DNA of 64,000 bases from Raffaelea ambrosiae (lineage: Eukaryota > Ascomycota > Sordariomycetes > Ophiostomatales > Ophiostomataceae), in the NCBI GenBank assembly GCA_002778195.1, contig PCDI01000004.1:2436418-2500417 (forward strand), written 5' to 3'. Below the pieces are notes generated by a model. It had not been told where the DNA came from and searched no databases. It saw only the letters and a program-made list of their open reading frames with translations. The translations under genes and the position numbers were made by a program. Positions 53,420 through 64,000 of this stretch are shown piece after piece. Every line of letters begins with the position of its first letter. Within the stretch, counting starts at the first letter, position 1.

Positions 53420-54556
53420 TCAGCAGACTAATACGAGTACAGTTGTTAGTGAAGAAGGTCTTCCAGCACAAACACCACCAGACAGAGAAAAAAAAAACGT
53501 ACTTCCGATAACACCATTGACGGGAATGTCGATCGACGTTGTGTAGCTGGCCGCATCGCTCAAAAGGTACACGTATGCACCGCCCAGCTCCTGCACCTTG
53601 GCCAGCCTGGGCATGCCGCCGTAGTACTTGAGCTGCTGTTCCCAGTCGGGCTGCTGGGGAACCCAGTAAGTCATGGCCGTCTCGACCAGACCGGGCGACA
53701 CCGAGTTCACGCGAATATCGTGCTGGGCCCATTCCATGGCCAGAGTATGGGTCATGTTGCGGATTCCTGCTTTGGTTGCGCCATACGGAGCCGATGGTAC
53801 CCGCTATGGAGGATGTCAGCCAAGCTTTGGCGGTTTTGTCCCCAGAGTCTGTCCGTGTTTTTTTTTCTTTCTTTTTTTCTTTCTTGAATTACTTACCTTG
53901 TTGGGCCTGTAAGAGGCCATGGAAGCCGTGAATACAATCGAGCCCTTGATATGAAGCTTGATAAATGCCCGAGCGGCTGCCCGCGCAGTGAAAAAGGCAC
54001 CGAACAACTGGAGGGGAGCCATGTTAGTGGTCGTCGTCGTCGTCGTCTCGCGATTCGATCGAAACGACAACATACGTTGACATTGAAAAGAGCATGAATC
54101 TCCTCCGCGGTGAAGTCGAGGGCGGCTTTGTGGTTTGTCCGGCCGGCGTTGGCCACCACGCCGTGGATGGCGCCTTGCTCCTGCACGATCTGGTCGATGG
54201 CGGCGGTGATGTTGGTCTCCTTGGTGATGTCGGCGGCAATGGCCTGGAGTTTCCCAGGGAAGAGCTTTTCCACTTCGGCAAACTCCTCGCCGGGTGCTGC
54301 CAAGTCGATCGAGTAGACAATAGCCGCGCCATTGTCGAGGCAGGACTGCGCGACAGCCAGACCGATGCCTCTGTTGGCGCCGGTAACTTGGGTGGGCAAG
54401 TGAGCACGGGGAAATGTACATTGCGTTTGCAATTCCCGCAAACATTCATAAAAAAAACTTACCGGCAATCACCTTTCCTGCCAGCGTCACCTTGGTCTGG
54501 GGCGCAACAGCAGGGGCTGCGTCGGAAGCGCCCGTGTTGACGGCGCTGGAAGACAT
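53420..54556 (-). CDS. Short-chain dehydrogenase/reductase
   Basis: Five exons: 54463-54556, 54076-54386, 53897-54007, 53503-53803 and 53420-53427; 274 residues. Classical SDR motifs are complete: cofactor loop TGANRGIG (residues 33-40), VVANAG, the FTASMAS serine strand and YGATK with the catalytic Tyr and Lys. The final 8-base exon is inferred from GTACGT...ATTAG; without that splice the same stop codon is used after a 25-residue Phe- and Val-rich extension, so the end coordinate stands either way. The closest known types are NADP-dependent polyol dehydrogenases such as sorbose reductase and arabinitol/mannitol dehydrogenases, but substrate is not readable. Intron 2 carries a GTC microsatellite. 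Confidence 0.88.
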
Positions 54557-55397
54557 GTCGATCTACAGTTTGAAGAAAATGATATTCGCAGCAGAGTCAA
54601 TGCAGAGATGTGAAAATACCCAATTGATGGCACGACTACGTCAAGAGTTGATATACGATCGACGTCTCTGGTCAGGCACACTGCCAGGTCACCCCAACCC
54701 GAAACCGGCTCCTCTTCTCTTTGCTCATCTCCCGGGTTCAGTCGTATTGTCCAGTCATAATGAGTCGAGACACGGGGGGGGACAATGCATCGTCTCCAGG
54801 GCATGCTCGAGTAGAGGAGGCTTGGTGACCTCCAGAAGTATCAGAGCCAATGAGACAACACGGAGGCGTGGTTGTGGGACTGTGTCCTCGTAACGAGGTC
54901 GGCCGTGTGCAGTCAGTCACAATTCTCAGAAGTGCACTAATAACACCCAAACCAAAAAAAAAAAAGCCTGCGCCAGACGGGGGAAATGTCGGGGGATCGC
55001 CCGCCCTGTCGGCAAACTGCGGGGTACGGAGGACAACCCGCGCGACGAAAAGACCCTGGATTTGGTCGGTCGTCTTGTCCTGTACCTGGCACTCGTCTCG
55101 AGGCATACACACACAGAGAGAGGGCGATCCACTTTTACTACACCCGAATGGACGAGAGCCATCTTCGAATGGCCGTGGTCGGAAATCAGCCCCGCCTCTG
55201 CAACTTTGTTTCAGCCAGGATGGGAGTGGCCATGGATCGACGTAGAAAGATTGTTCCAATGGACAAGAGAAATGAATGAATTGCACGATGTCGTGGCCGA
55301 GTTCTCAGCGTGAATCCGTCACGAGTATCCGTAGTCCGAAACTCATGCTGTCTATCTATCTGGTTTATTGTCTATTGAGTCTTGCGTGGGTTTCCCT
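54557..55397. other. Intergenic region
   Basis: Upstream of the SDR and downstream of the thioredoxin-like gene. No gene recognised; contains a short A run at 54955. Confidence 0.6.
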
Positions 55398-55792
55398 CTA
55401 CTGCTTGATCAACTTGGCCACCTTGGCCTCCTTCTGGCTGTCAATGTCCCCCAGACGGGCGACCTCTTTGCCCTGTTTCCAACAGTTAGAGATTGCGCGA
55501 CAGAGAAGGGGGGGGATATCTAAAAACCGACATTGTCCACGCGCACAACGGTAGGCACGCCCTGGACGTTGTACGGCGCATTCCGGAACTTGTTGGAGCC
55601 CGACCGCCACTCGCCGGGGCTGCCGACGCGGACAAAGTAGGCGGTGGGCGCCGTCTCCGGGCCGAAAAGCTTCTTGAGAACCGGCAGGGCGACGCGGCAG
55701 TCGGGGCACCAGGACGGCTCGCCCGAGGCAAAGTAGATGACGTAGTGCAAATCGCTCCGCGTGGGCGGCGTGTCGACCTCGATGATAGGCAT
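55398..55792 (-). CDS. TRP14/TXNDC17-like thioredoxin-fold protein
   Basis: Two exons, 55532-55792 and 55398-55472, with donor GTCGGT and acceptor AAACAG; 111 residues. The active site is W28-C29-P30-D31-C32, the WCPDC signature of TRP14 (DUF953) rather than the WCGPC of classical thioredoxin. The strand that ends in VPTVVRVDN and the C-terminal GKEVARLGDID block complete a compact thioredoxin fold. TRP14 proteins reduce cystine, persulfides and nitrosothiols in the cytosol, with thioredoxin reductase as electron donor. Length agrees with the family. No targeting signal is seen. The exon join is in phase and gives a family-like strand. Confidence 0.88.
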
Positions 55793-56481
55793 CGTGAAGT
55801 AAGTGCTGGCAGTGCTGGCAGTGCTGGGAGCGAGTAGGGAAACTTCTGACTCGAGTGACTGTCGCAGATCAAGTTGTAGTCAAAGATTCCTGGTTGAAGA
55901 GCTTCTTGCAAGAATCGTGCGTAGGTGCGAAATGGCCAATTCCCACCATTTTTCACGTCATTCACCCCCCCGACATCCGAGGATGAGTAAGCAGGTTCAT
56001 TTCTGCCGAATGCGGAAGGTGCACGCCGTCATGGGAGGTCCCGGACAACTGTTTACGACGGCAAAACGTTGAAGAATGCCCAACCTGTTGGAAATGCTCA
56101 CTAATCGGATGGCATGCAGTCTTGTTTGTCGATTCTGTCTACAAAGGGATGGGATAGTAAGCGGCAAGGCTGAAGACATTTTGTTGTGAGGGGCCAGTAA
56201 GCAACACATTTATTTTCAAACAGTCAAAGTATGAAGCAAGTGTGACACGATCAAGTGTAAGCCCCAACCCGTGTTATTATCATTTGTCCCATCTAAAACA
56301 AAAATCCCAACGCTCCAAGTCGAATACAAATAGGTATGATGATACAGGTAAAAGTTCCGCCAAAAATGAAACGCTTCGTGGATATAATAGTCGCTTCGAA
56401 CGCAAAACCCTTCCCTTCATTAACAAACAAAAAAAAAAAAAAANAATCCCCAGATTCCCCAGCCCTTGTTTCTCCCTTCGT
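55793..56481. other. Intergenic region with an ambiguous base
   Basis: No gene. Contains a poly(A) run followed by the only N of the window (56444). Confidence 0.65.
56444..56444. other. Undetermined base (N)
   Basis: The single N follows a run of about 15 A, so it is probably a homopolymer-length or assembly uncertainty. Confidence 0.95.
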
Positions 56482-57045
56482 TCAGAGCTGCAGAGCACCA
56501 AACATGGTGGCCGAGAACAGGAGCGTGCCAATGGCCAGGCCCAGCTTGCCCACGCTCGCCTGCGGCCGGCCGTGGGCAGCCGACGAGCTGCCTGTCGAGC
56601 TGCCCGTCGAGCTGGCCCCGCTGCTCGTGGCCGAGCCGGTGCTCTTGTCCGTGGTCTTGGCCGTCGCCGCGCCGGTGCCGGCGACCACCGAGGCCTGTGC
56701 GCTCGTCGGCAGGCTGTTGTCCGTGCCGGTGGCGGTGGCGCTGGTGTTGCCGACGCAGAAGACGTCGCTCCAGGCGGCGCCGTGCTCGAACAGGCAGTTG
56801 GTCAGGTCCTGGACGCTCTGGTCGACGGCGAGACAGTAGAGGCCGCAGTTGTCGTAGTAGCTGACGACGTCGGCAGAGCCGCAGCAGGCGGCCATGATGT
56901 CGGTGTGGTTGCCGCCGTAGGGCATGGCGCAGTTGGCGTCGCGGGTGGGCGTGTTGTAGAGCTCGACGGAGCAGCCGGTCGAGGTGGCCGTAGCGGCGCC
57001 CAAGGAGGCCGTGGCGGCCGCGGAGAAAGAGACGGTGGAAGACAT
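56482..57045 (-). CDS. Small cysteine-rich GPI-type surface protein
   Basis: Single exon, 187 residues. A central domain of about 75 residues has eight cysteines with the pattern C...C...CC...C...C...C...C, including MAACCGSADVVSYYDNCGLY. A Thr/Ser/Ala/Gly-rich stalk follows, and the C-terminus is a hydrophobic tail (LGLAIGTLLFSATMFGALQL) typical of GPI-anchor addition. Similar proteins recur in filamentous ascomycetes, but I know no function. The N-terminus from the chosen ATG is only weakly hydrophobic, so a signal peptide may be atypical or an upstream exon may be missing; none with a good splice site was found. Likely location is the cell surface. Confidence 0.75.
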   Translation of the reverse strand: MSSTVSFSAAATASLGAATATSTGCSVELYNTPTRDANCAMPYGGNHTDIMAACCGSADVVSYYDNCGLYCLAVDQSVQDLTNCLFEHGAAWSDVFCVGNTSATATGTDNSLPTSAQASVVAGTGAATAKTTDKSTGSATSSGASSTGSSTGSSSAAHGRPQASVGKLGLAIGTLLFSATMFGALQL

Positions 57046-57891
57046 GGTGAAGAGAGAGAGAGAGAGTATAAAGATACCTGTTTGTTGGAGAATGGGTGTG
57101 TGTATTACTGTAGTCAGCAGTCAGGGGAGGTTAGAACAAGTTCCACGGTTGGTCAACGGTTATGCAAAAGTTCAGTATTTAATATCGTGGGCTTCAAAGA
57201 GGTGTGCGGGTGAGAAGTCGGCGAGGAGAAAGAAGAACGGGTATTGTTGGCTCGTATTTCGGTTCTACAACAGGGAGGCATTGTCTTCATTAAGTACTTT
57301 GTCCTGCGCCTTGCCGGGGTTGCATAGAAGGAGCGAAAGCGACATCGTATTGCTGGGCCAGCTGAACTAAGCCGGGGACAGACGAGTGACAATACTGGGG
57401 GTTCTGTGGGTTTCTTAGGCGCTCATGATATGTTAGGGGGGTAGTGGCCTCTGAGTGGCCTATGGGTGGGCTGAAATTTACGCGGTTGACCCAGCGACGG
57501 CCAGTCGGCCAGGCGAACACGGGCGACTTGGCGGGGCTGAAGCTCCGACGACACGGCACTCTCCTGCAACTTTTCGCATAACGCTGTTACTGGGTTCATT
57601 TACTATGCAACACATCATCTCCTTTTTCCCCCAGTCCGCAGAGACCGACTCGAGGTTTGTCAATGCACACGCACGCAGCAGACATGCACCCAAGACACAC
57701 GTGTGCGTGTGCGTTTTGCTAGTGCATTTTGCAAGTCAACTAGCAAAACCCCATTCTCTCACCAGGCCCAAATAAAGTATTAAGTCTAAACATGGAAGCT
57801 GGAACACGCATCAAATTGTTTAACCAGTTTGAGAATCATTGCATCCCCTAGCGTAATGCAAGCTGTCACCCGTCCCCGTCACCTATGGCAT
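57046..57891. other. Intergenic region
   Basis: Upstream of the small GPI-type gene, downstream of the phosphatase. A GA microsatellite (57051-57066) lies immediately before the small gene's start; no gene seen. Confidence 0.6.
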
Positions 57892-60724
57892 TTACAGGAA
57901 CAGGGCCGCAAACGCAAGCAGACCAGCAAAGCCAGACAGGTAGACCCGGTGGCCCTCGCCAGCGACGGGAGCCGAGGTCGAGGCGCTCGCTGCGGCGGAC
58001 GTGGTGGCCGCTGTCGCTGGGCTGCCACCAGCGGGCGAAGCCGCCGAAGAGGCCACAGCACTGCCCGAGGCGCCAGAGCCCGAGCCACCGCTGCCGCCGC
58101 GAACAGCCGGGGTAGAGGCAGGCGCAGCACCCGACGGCACAGGGGCGCTGCCGCTGGCACCGGCAGCAGGCATGGAGGCCGAGCCGGACACGGCACCCGA
58201 CGGCAGGGCCGTGCTGCCGACCGTGGCCGCCGGCGTGGAGGCGGCAGCCGTGGTGCTGTTGTGGAAGCCCGTCACGGTGGTGGGCACCAACTTGCCCGAC
58301 GCGCTCGAGCTGGTGGAAGAATGTTAGCTGACAAGAAGGCGAGTGTCTTCGCATGGTCTAAACGTACGCAGTCGGGACCGTGGAGGTGTGGGTGAGCGTG
58401 CAGGGACAGTCGGTGACAGTCAGTGTGGTCGCCTGGGAGTATGTCAGGAGTGGCTTCTCATCGACGCATTTTTTGGTCAGAACCCACCGAGGTGATGGTG
58501 TAGGTCTGGGAGCCCAGGGTCAGCGTAGTGCTCGCCGGGCAGTACGTGGTGTACGAGCTGACCGTCTCGGTGACCGTGGCCACCGAGCCCGGGCCAGACG
58601 GCGTGGACGACGGGGCGGTGCCGTTGGCGGCCGGGCAGGCCGCCGCCGCCGCCGGGCCGGGCCGCTTGTTGAGCGTCAGCCAGTCGGCCACGGCGCCGTC
58701 CTCGCCGCGGATCCAGTTCCAGCGGAGCGACGACGCGTTGTGGATCTCGAGCGTGCCGAAGCCGAAGCGGATCATGTCCAGGTAGACGGTCAGGTTGAGC
58801 ACCGGGTCGCCGTCGAGCGTGCTGTGGCTCTCGATGTTGCCGGCCGCGCCGTTGATGATGTGCGTCATCGACTTGCCCGGGTTCGTCAGGTATGAGTTGT
58901 TGGCCACAAAGGAGCTCGTGTCGATGGTGCCGTTTCTGCCCATCGGCATCATGCGCTCGTACCAGTGCACGTGTCTACCATTGTCAGCTGTGCCTTTTCC
59001 TTTGCGTTTCTTTCCTCGCTTCGCTCGTTTTCTTTTCTTTCTCGTTTTTCTTCCTCGCTTCGCTCGTGTCTCTTTTCTTCCTCGCCTCGCCTCTCTTTTC
59101 TTCCTCGCTTCGCTCGTTTTTTCTTCTCTTTCTCGTCTTTCTTCCACGCTTTCCTTCCTCCTCGCTTCGCTCGTCGTCGCTCGCCGTCGCGCGCCGTCGC
59201 TCGTCCCTCAACTCACCCTGCTAGGTATGCATCCACCTCGTACTCCAACATCAGGTCCTCAAACGCCGCCCGCACATTCGCCTGGTAGCTCGACACCTGT
59301 GAGCTGTACATCGGCCGGTGGCCCATCGCAAACACCCACGGCGTCTTGCACCGGTCCACCCGCGCCAGGTCCTCCGCCAGCCACCGGTACTGCTCGTACG
59401 CCTTGTTGTCCTTGTACGCCCCGCCCGCAATCGTCCCAAACGGGCCCGCGTCCGTCACGTACGTCTCGTTCGGCTTCGGGTGCGTCTCGTTGCCCGTCAG
59501 GTCCGCCACAAACGGCCACGCCGGGCTGTTGGCAAAGTCCGTCTCCGTGTCCAGCGAGATAAAGTGCGCCAGCCCGTAGTCGAACGAGTACCAGAAGTTG
59601 CCCACGCCCCCGGACGCCTCGCCCGCCATGTGGAACCGGTGCTGGAACGCCGTGAAGTTGCGCTGCGACGGCGGGCAGCTGTAGTAGTTGAGCGTCTGCG
59701 TCGCCGACGTCCCGTTGGCCTCGTCCTGGTCCAGGTACGCGCTCAGCACGTTGTCGCCCCCGTCAAACTCTGCGCACGTCGTCTCGTGGTTGCCCGCCAG
59801 CACCATGTACGGCGTCCGCTGCGTGATGCCGCCCATCCACTGCTGCCACAGGTCCCAGTTCGACTCGTACAGCACGCTCATGTCGCCCCCCTGCGGGCCC
59901 CCCTGGTTCGCCGTCTCGCCCGCCGGCAGCGGCGTCTTGTACTCCTCCGGGATCGGCGCGTCGTTCGGCAGCGACGTGTCCGTGCCGTTGTAGCACACCG
60001 GCCAGTCGTCCTCGCACGGCAGGATCCCCGAGTACCAGTCGTCCGCATAGCTCAGGTCGCCGCCGTGCCACACAAACGCCGCCCCGTCGTCCACCACCTC
60101 CGTCAGGTACTTGAAGGTCCCCGCCGCGTTCGTGTAGCCCATGTCGTTGACCACCGCCACCGTGAACGCGCCGCCGTCGTCGCCCGCCCCTCGCGCCGCC
60201 GTCACCGGCAGCACGTCCGACGCCGTCGTGCCGTTGGCCGCCGCGATCTGGTAGTAGTACGTGGCGCCCGCCTGCAGACCCTGCAGCGGCACGTCGTGGA
60301 AGAACTGGCTGCACTGCGTCACCGCCGCAATGGCCGAGCACGGCGGCGTGCGGTCGTACGTGGTCGTCTGGCCCGTGGCCACGCGGTCGAGGCTGGACGC
60401 GCTGGCGCCCCAGCGCACCGTCGGGGCCTCGCCCAGGCCGAACGGCGTCTGGAAGTGGACGTTGATGCCGCCGGGCGTGTACGACACCGCAATCACGTTG
60501 ATGTTGTTCGTCGGGTTGGCCGACTTGGGCGTCACGGCCGGCGGCTCGACCAGCCGCGGAAAGCCCTTGCCGTTGCCGTTGATCGTCGGGTCGACCCAGT
60601 CGCCCACGGGCACATCCGGCCCCTTGTACGGGTACATCGTGTCGACATCCGGCGTCGGCTTGGCCTCGGCCAAGCCCGAGAGCAGGGCCAGAATGGCCGG
60701 CGCGGCGACCGCAGCTTGCTTCAT
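57892..60724 (-). CDS. Secreted, GPI-anchored purple acid phosphatase
   Basis: Four exons: 59217-60724, 58488-58974, 58368-58432 and 57892-58309; 825 residues. A signal peptide (MKQAAVAAPAILALLSGLAEA) precedes an N-terminal fibronectin-like domain. The metallophosphoesterase core follows with all metal-binding blocks: NDMG (D194), GDLSY (222-226), GNHE (311-314), GHR (H469) and, across intron 1, GHVH (503-506). These bind the Fe-metal centre that hydrolyses phosphomonoesters at low pH. After the enzyme come a Cys-containing Ser/Thr-rich region (CPCTLT), a long Ala/Ser/Gly stalk and a hydrophobic end, so a GPI-anchored form is likely. Probable role: scavenging external phosphate. N-glycosylation sequons are frequent. 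Intron 1 is repeat-rich. Confidence 0.92.
58975..59216. repeat. Intronic repeat with CTCGCTTCGCTCG units
   Basis: The 242-base first intron of the phosphatase gene carries the core CTCGCTTCGCTCG in at least four copies, spaced by TTC-rich filler, plus GTCGCTCGCC-type variants. Confidence 0.8.
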
Positions 60725-62850
60725 GTTGGGAGTTGGCGGGTTGGTGATCGCTTCTTTTCGTTCTCTCCTCCCCTTTGTGTGACTTTTCTCGTGTGAAAAC
60801 CGGCACAGATTTTCTCTGTGCTCCTGTACACACGCTCAAAACGAGTGAACACCGAGAATGCTCAGCGGTTGCGTCCGGCCAGCTCTAGAACAGCTCAAGC
60901 TCACACTTTCCCTGTCCAGAGACGAAGAAAAAAAAGAAATAGAAGATCAGAGAGCTCTCCCCAACCGACAGCTCCAATGCAAATCAGCGGGGAGGGCAGA
61001 GCTCTCCCCCCATTAATACATGTGCATGCTTCCACAAGCTTCCGATACAAACACAAAAGCTTGGCATCCGAATGGACGCACTGGCACACCTTCCTGTTCA
61101 AGACACTGACTCGCTTCCAGAGCTGAACGGGGCGCCCATCCAATCCGGACAAAGATGATTACGGTGTACGGCGTGCGGGAGAGATAACGACGTGCCCCCC
61201 ATGTTGCAGAATCCGCCAAATCGTGGGAACCCGGTCCCACATAGTGTGCAAGGAACAAAAAGCTTCTCCCACCAGCCAAGCCGGCCACTAGATCTGTGTT
61301 TGGCAGGCGGCTAGATACATGGCAGAGATGCAGATGCACCGTACTTGGGAAGCGAGCAACCAGTCATCTTCCCCACTGGGTACCCCAGCTGCAGTCCTGC
61401 ATGCAAGCTAAGCATGCATTAGGAAGTTGGGAAACGCCCACAAGCTCTGCGCAGCTTCCGGGCAACGGGCGAGCTCCGAAATGTAAGCTGGATCTGCAGT
61501 GAAGAAAGGAAAAAAGAAACCTAAAAGATCCAACACACAAGCTAGATAGTACGGGCCAAAGATCCATGCTTCGTGGAATATTCCGCACTGTTCTTTCCTG
61601 GGGCAGAGTTTTCCACAGACTCCGCCAAGACGGAATGCCCGAGTTGACAAGGGCGACACACAGCTCCATCGAGATAACAATTGTCTGTTACGTGTTGCAT
61701 TCGAAGAGGAGATACCGTATGATGAAGGGGAGATACCATTAGTCTGAGAAAAGTGTTCCCTCGTCAAAACCGAGCAATGGAATTGACATCGTCGGATGTC
61801 TGACAATTCCAAAGTCCGTCTTCGGTCCTGGCTTGGTTGTCCCGTTCCGCCCCGTTGCTGACATTACGAGTCTTACAGGTCTTACAGTGCACCAATGCAT
61901 GCAATTGGGGCCTTCTACGGGTACGAGCACTGACCAGGGTCTAGCTAACAAACACGGATGGGGTACCATCACCAGTCGGTCTGTAAAAATGGGCAATCTG
62001 TGGCCACGTGCGCCGGTCCACGTCCAAGATTCGAGGGTGCGAGGATCGCCATTCCCAACCAGCAAAGCATGATTGGCATGATTGGCATGGAGAGCTCGAC
62101 ATAGCTGTAGCAAGAACCCGGCAAACCGGATCCTGACGCACGATTCCTGGAGATCGGCAGCCGCGAAAAAGCTTGACAAAACGTGCTTGGGTCCAGAAGA
62201 ATATTAAGTCGCATATGTGCTTTCTGTTACCAATCCTTGCCTACATACAGGACACTGCCAGATCATAAAGAGAGAGCCAACTCCAAAATCCAGGACCTCT
62301 CTATGTAGTACCTTGAAAGCCGATCTCTTACGTGCTTAAGGATGTTGACGTTGCTGAACTAACGTAGGTTTTATTTTATTTTATTTTATTTTATTTTATT
62401 TTTTCAAAACCCAAAATAATTAAATAAATAATCATAAGAAGCTCTCAATTCAAAATTTAAAAAAGAAAAAAAAATTCGAACCGACTTCCTGATCACAACG
62501 GTTCTTGTTTGTACACAGTATCCGCACAACAGCGATTCTTGGTTACGAGCGTTCCTCTTGTGGATGTCTCAATTCCAAGACTTTCAGGTTGTTACCTTAA
62601 CCAAAACAAAGCATGGCCCCTTGCACAAACTAAAAGATATTGATTCATCACTGCATCTTGATTTACTGTACATCTACTGCAGACAGTAGACGTAATTACC
62701 GTTGTCCCACCCAACAACAAGAGTCAGAAATCTAAAACAGTCATACGCTGAAAGTGCTAACTAGATTCCACATGCGCCGTTATTTAACTCAAGACAATCT
62801 CGCTTCTATGATCGTACCACGGTGTTCGCGAGCCTAGCTGAACACACAAA
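60725..62850. other. Gene-free region
   Basis: Over 2 kb without a supportable gene: the longest frames (about 134-146 codons, minus strand 61408-62179) have no family features. The first 60 bases are the phosphatase promoter/leader. An A/T-rich patch with a TTTTA repeat lies at 62369-62475. A B-box-like GGTTCGAAT (minus strand, about 62474-62482) is not part of a foldable tRNA. Confidence 0.6.
62369..62404. repeat. TTTTA pentanucleotide repeat
   Basis: About seven TTTTA units, followed by a 70-base A/T-rich patch. Confidence 0.85.
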
Positions 62851-64000
62851 TCATTCAATCACAATACCAGCAAACACACCGACAGCAGCCAGGTAGCAGA
62901 CAGCACTAACAAAGTACGGCAAACCCAGCGCCGCTCCCCCCAGCGTGATGCCCCAGACCCACAGCGTGGCCATCGTCGGCGCGCCCAGCAGCGACCCCAG
63001 CGTCTTGATCAGCATGACAATCGCGTAGATCTGGTTGTCCGACGGGCTGTCCTCGGCCGGCGGCAAAAGGTCCGGCGACTTGAGCAGCGACCACGTAAAA
63101 ACGGGCAGCACAGAGCCCAGCGCGTAGACAAACAGGCCCGGCACCAGGATGCCGATCGAGAAGGAGAGGGCAATGGTCGTGGCGCCCACCACCGACAGCA
63201 CCAAGCAGAGACGGGCAAACCGGAGGTTGTCGTGATGGGCGTGTGTTGCCGTCGCGGCGGCGGCACCTCCCACTGTCCTTCTTCGCCGGCTTCTTCGCGC
63301 GAGCAAGCTCGGCACGACAAACACCAGCAGCGCAAAGTTGACGACCGCCTTGCCCGACAGCAGGTAGCCGGCCGCCGCGAACGTCCAGCCGTACCGCTTG
63401 GAGATGTACTGCGTCAGCAGCTTGGTGTCGGCGCTGCCGATGGCCGTCAGCAGGAAACTGATGAACAGCAGCGAGAGGTTGCGCGGATGGCTGGTGACGA
63501 TCGCCACCAGCTCGTGCAAGTGGGCGCGGAGAGAGGCGAGCACGGCGGATGCAGGGGCGGACAGGATGCCGGCCGATTTGGCCGGCGCGGATGGGGCGGC
63601 GTGCCCAAGGAGAGGCAGGGCTTGGCCGTGGCTGTCGACATCGTCTTCCCTGTGTTCCGGCCCCGAAGCCATCGCCTTGCCGTGGGGCAGTCTCGCGATG
63701 GCCGGGATGGCAAGGACAAGGAGAGCAATGCCAAGCCAAAACGGCAGCCAGATGAGCCAGCTCATGGAGGCAGCCGCCAGCGCCGGTCCCGTGAGAGCCA
63801 CCACGTACGTGACGGAGGTCATGTAGCCAAAGTAAGAGGCCCTGCCATTTCCGAAAGTTAGTCACGGACAGGGGGTTTTGATTTCGAAAGTGCAGCCGTC
63901 TCCCAACAAGCTTACCTCTTGACGTGGTCGTCGGTCATGCTGGCCGCCAGGCTATACATCAGCGACCCAAACACACAGTCGCCTCCGAGAATCGACAAGA
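62851..64000 (-). CDS. MFS-type transporter, N-terminus beyond the window
   Basis: Two exons are visible, 63916-64000 (incomplete) and 62851-63841, joined by a GTAAGC...GGCAG intron; about 357 residues of the C-terminal part, with the 5' end missing. Hydrophobic helices alternate with a His/Gly/Ala-rich cytosolic loop (about 63580-63680) and a basic loop RRSRRRR near 63280-63300. The join gives TDDHVKRASYFGYMTSV, a typical cytosolic loop 2-3 arrangement of major facilitators, and residues such as ALGSVLPVFTWSLLKSPDLL recall fungal MFS proteins related to proton-coupled folate and drug carriers. Substrate unknown. The pair of halves flanking the central loop supports the 12-helix plan. Confidence 0.8.

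Noticed and set aside
59318..60796. 492-codon plus-strand open frame opposite the phosphatase
   Set aside because: Arg/Val/His-rich antisense shadow of a G/C-biased gene; no family features.
62474..62482. tRNA gene suggested by GGTTCGAAT on the minus strand
   Set aside because: No A box, no pairing T stem or acceptor stem; followed directly by T runs.

Overview
This window is nuclear DNA from a filamentous ascomycete (Pezizomycotina, most likely Sordariomycetes). The signs are short GT-AG introns of roughly 50-120 bases with pyrimidine-rich ends, pyrimidine-rich leaders, strong G/C preference at third codon positions in many genes, and characteristic fungal families (Zn2Cys6 regulator, HET-domain NLR, LysM and killer-toxin-like chitinase, LaeA/UMTA-type methyltransferase, GPI-anchored proteins). 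No genus can be named from the sequence. I support 24 protein-coding genes plus one ankyrin-repeat remnant; no rRNA, tRNA, transposon or CRISPR array is convincing. Exon joins were worked out by hand from splice sites and frame continuity.

Left part (1-15 kb): 3.4 kb of gene-poor, pyrimidine-rich DNA leads to a molybdenum-cofactor-sulfurase-like aminotransferase. Then come a Dap1/PGRMC-type haem protein, a small Asn/Ser-rich protein, a hotdog thioesterase, a sterol-desaturase-family hydroxylase, a secreted GPI-anchored protein with a possible CBM19-like motif, and an F-box protein with a Gln/Glu minisatellite tail.

Chitin block (16-28 kb): a 13-exon subgroup-C (killer-toxin-like) GH18 chitinase and a LysM protein with three chitin-binding modules diverge from a 0.48-kb shared promoter. 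They are followed on the plus strand by an unrecognised protein and a Zn2Cys6 regulator. Fungal LysM proteins bind chitin, so enzyme, binder and regulator look like one co-regulated unit.

Immune/incompatibility block (28.8-33.7 kb): a frameshifted ankyrin remnant lies downstream of an apparently intact HET-NB-ARC-TPR NLR of about 1223 residues.

Metabolic block (34.7-44 kb): a class II aldolase, a TauD-type dioxygenase and a Dal5-type MFS transporter sit side by side. The divergent TauD/MFS promoter holds at least seven HGATAR (GATA-factor) sites, suggesting a nitrogen-controlled sulfonate uptake and degradation module. Two divergent methyltransferases (LaeA-like and O-methyltransferase) follow.

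Right part (44-64 kb): a very large CorA-like membrane protein, an Fe-S L-serine dehydratase that keeps the bacterial cluster cysteines and a C-terminal cysteine, a short-chain dehydrogenase, a TRP14-like thioredoxin, a small GPI-type cysteine-rich protein, a GPI-anchored purple acid phosphatase, 2.1 kb of gene-free DNA, and the 3' part of an MFS transporter that runs off the window.
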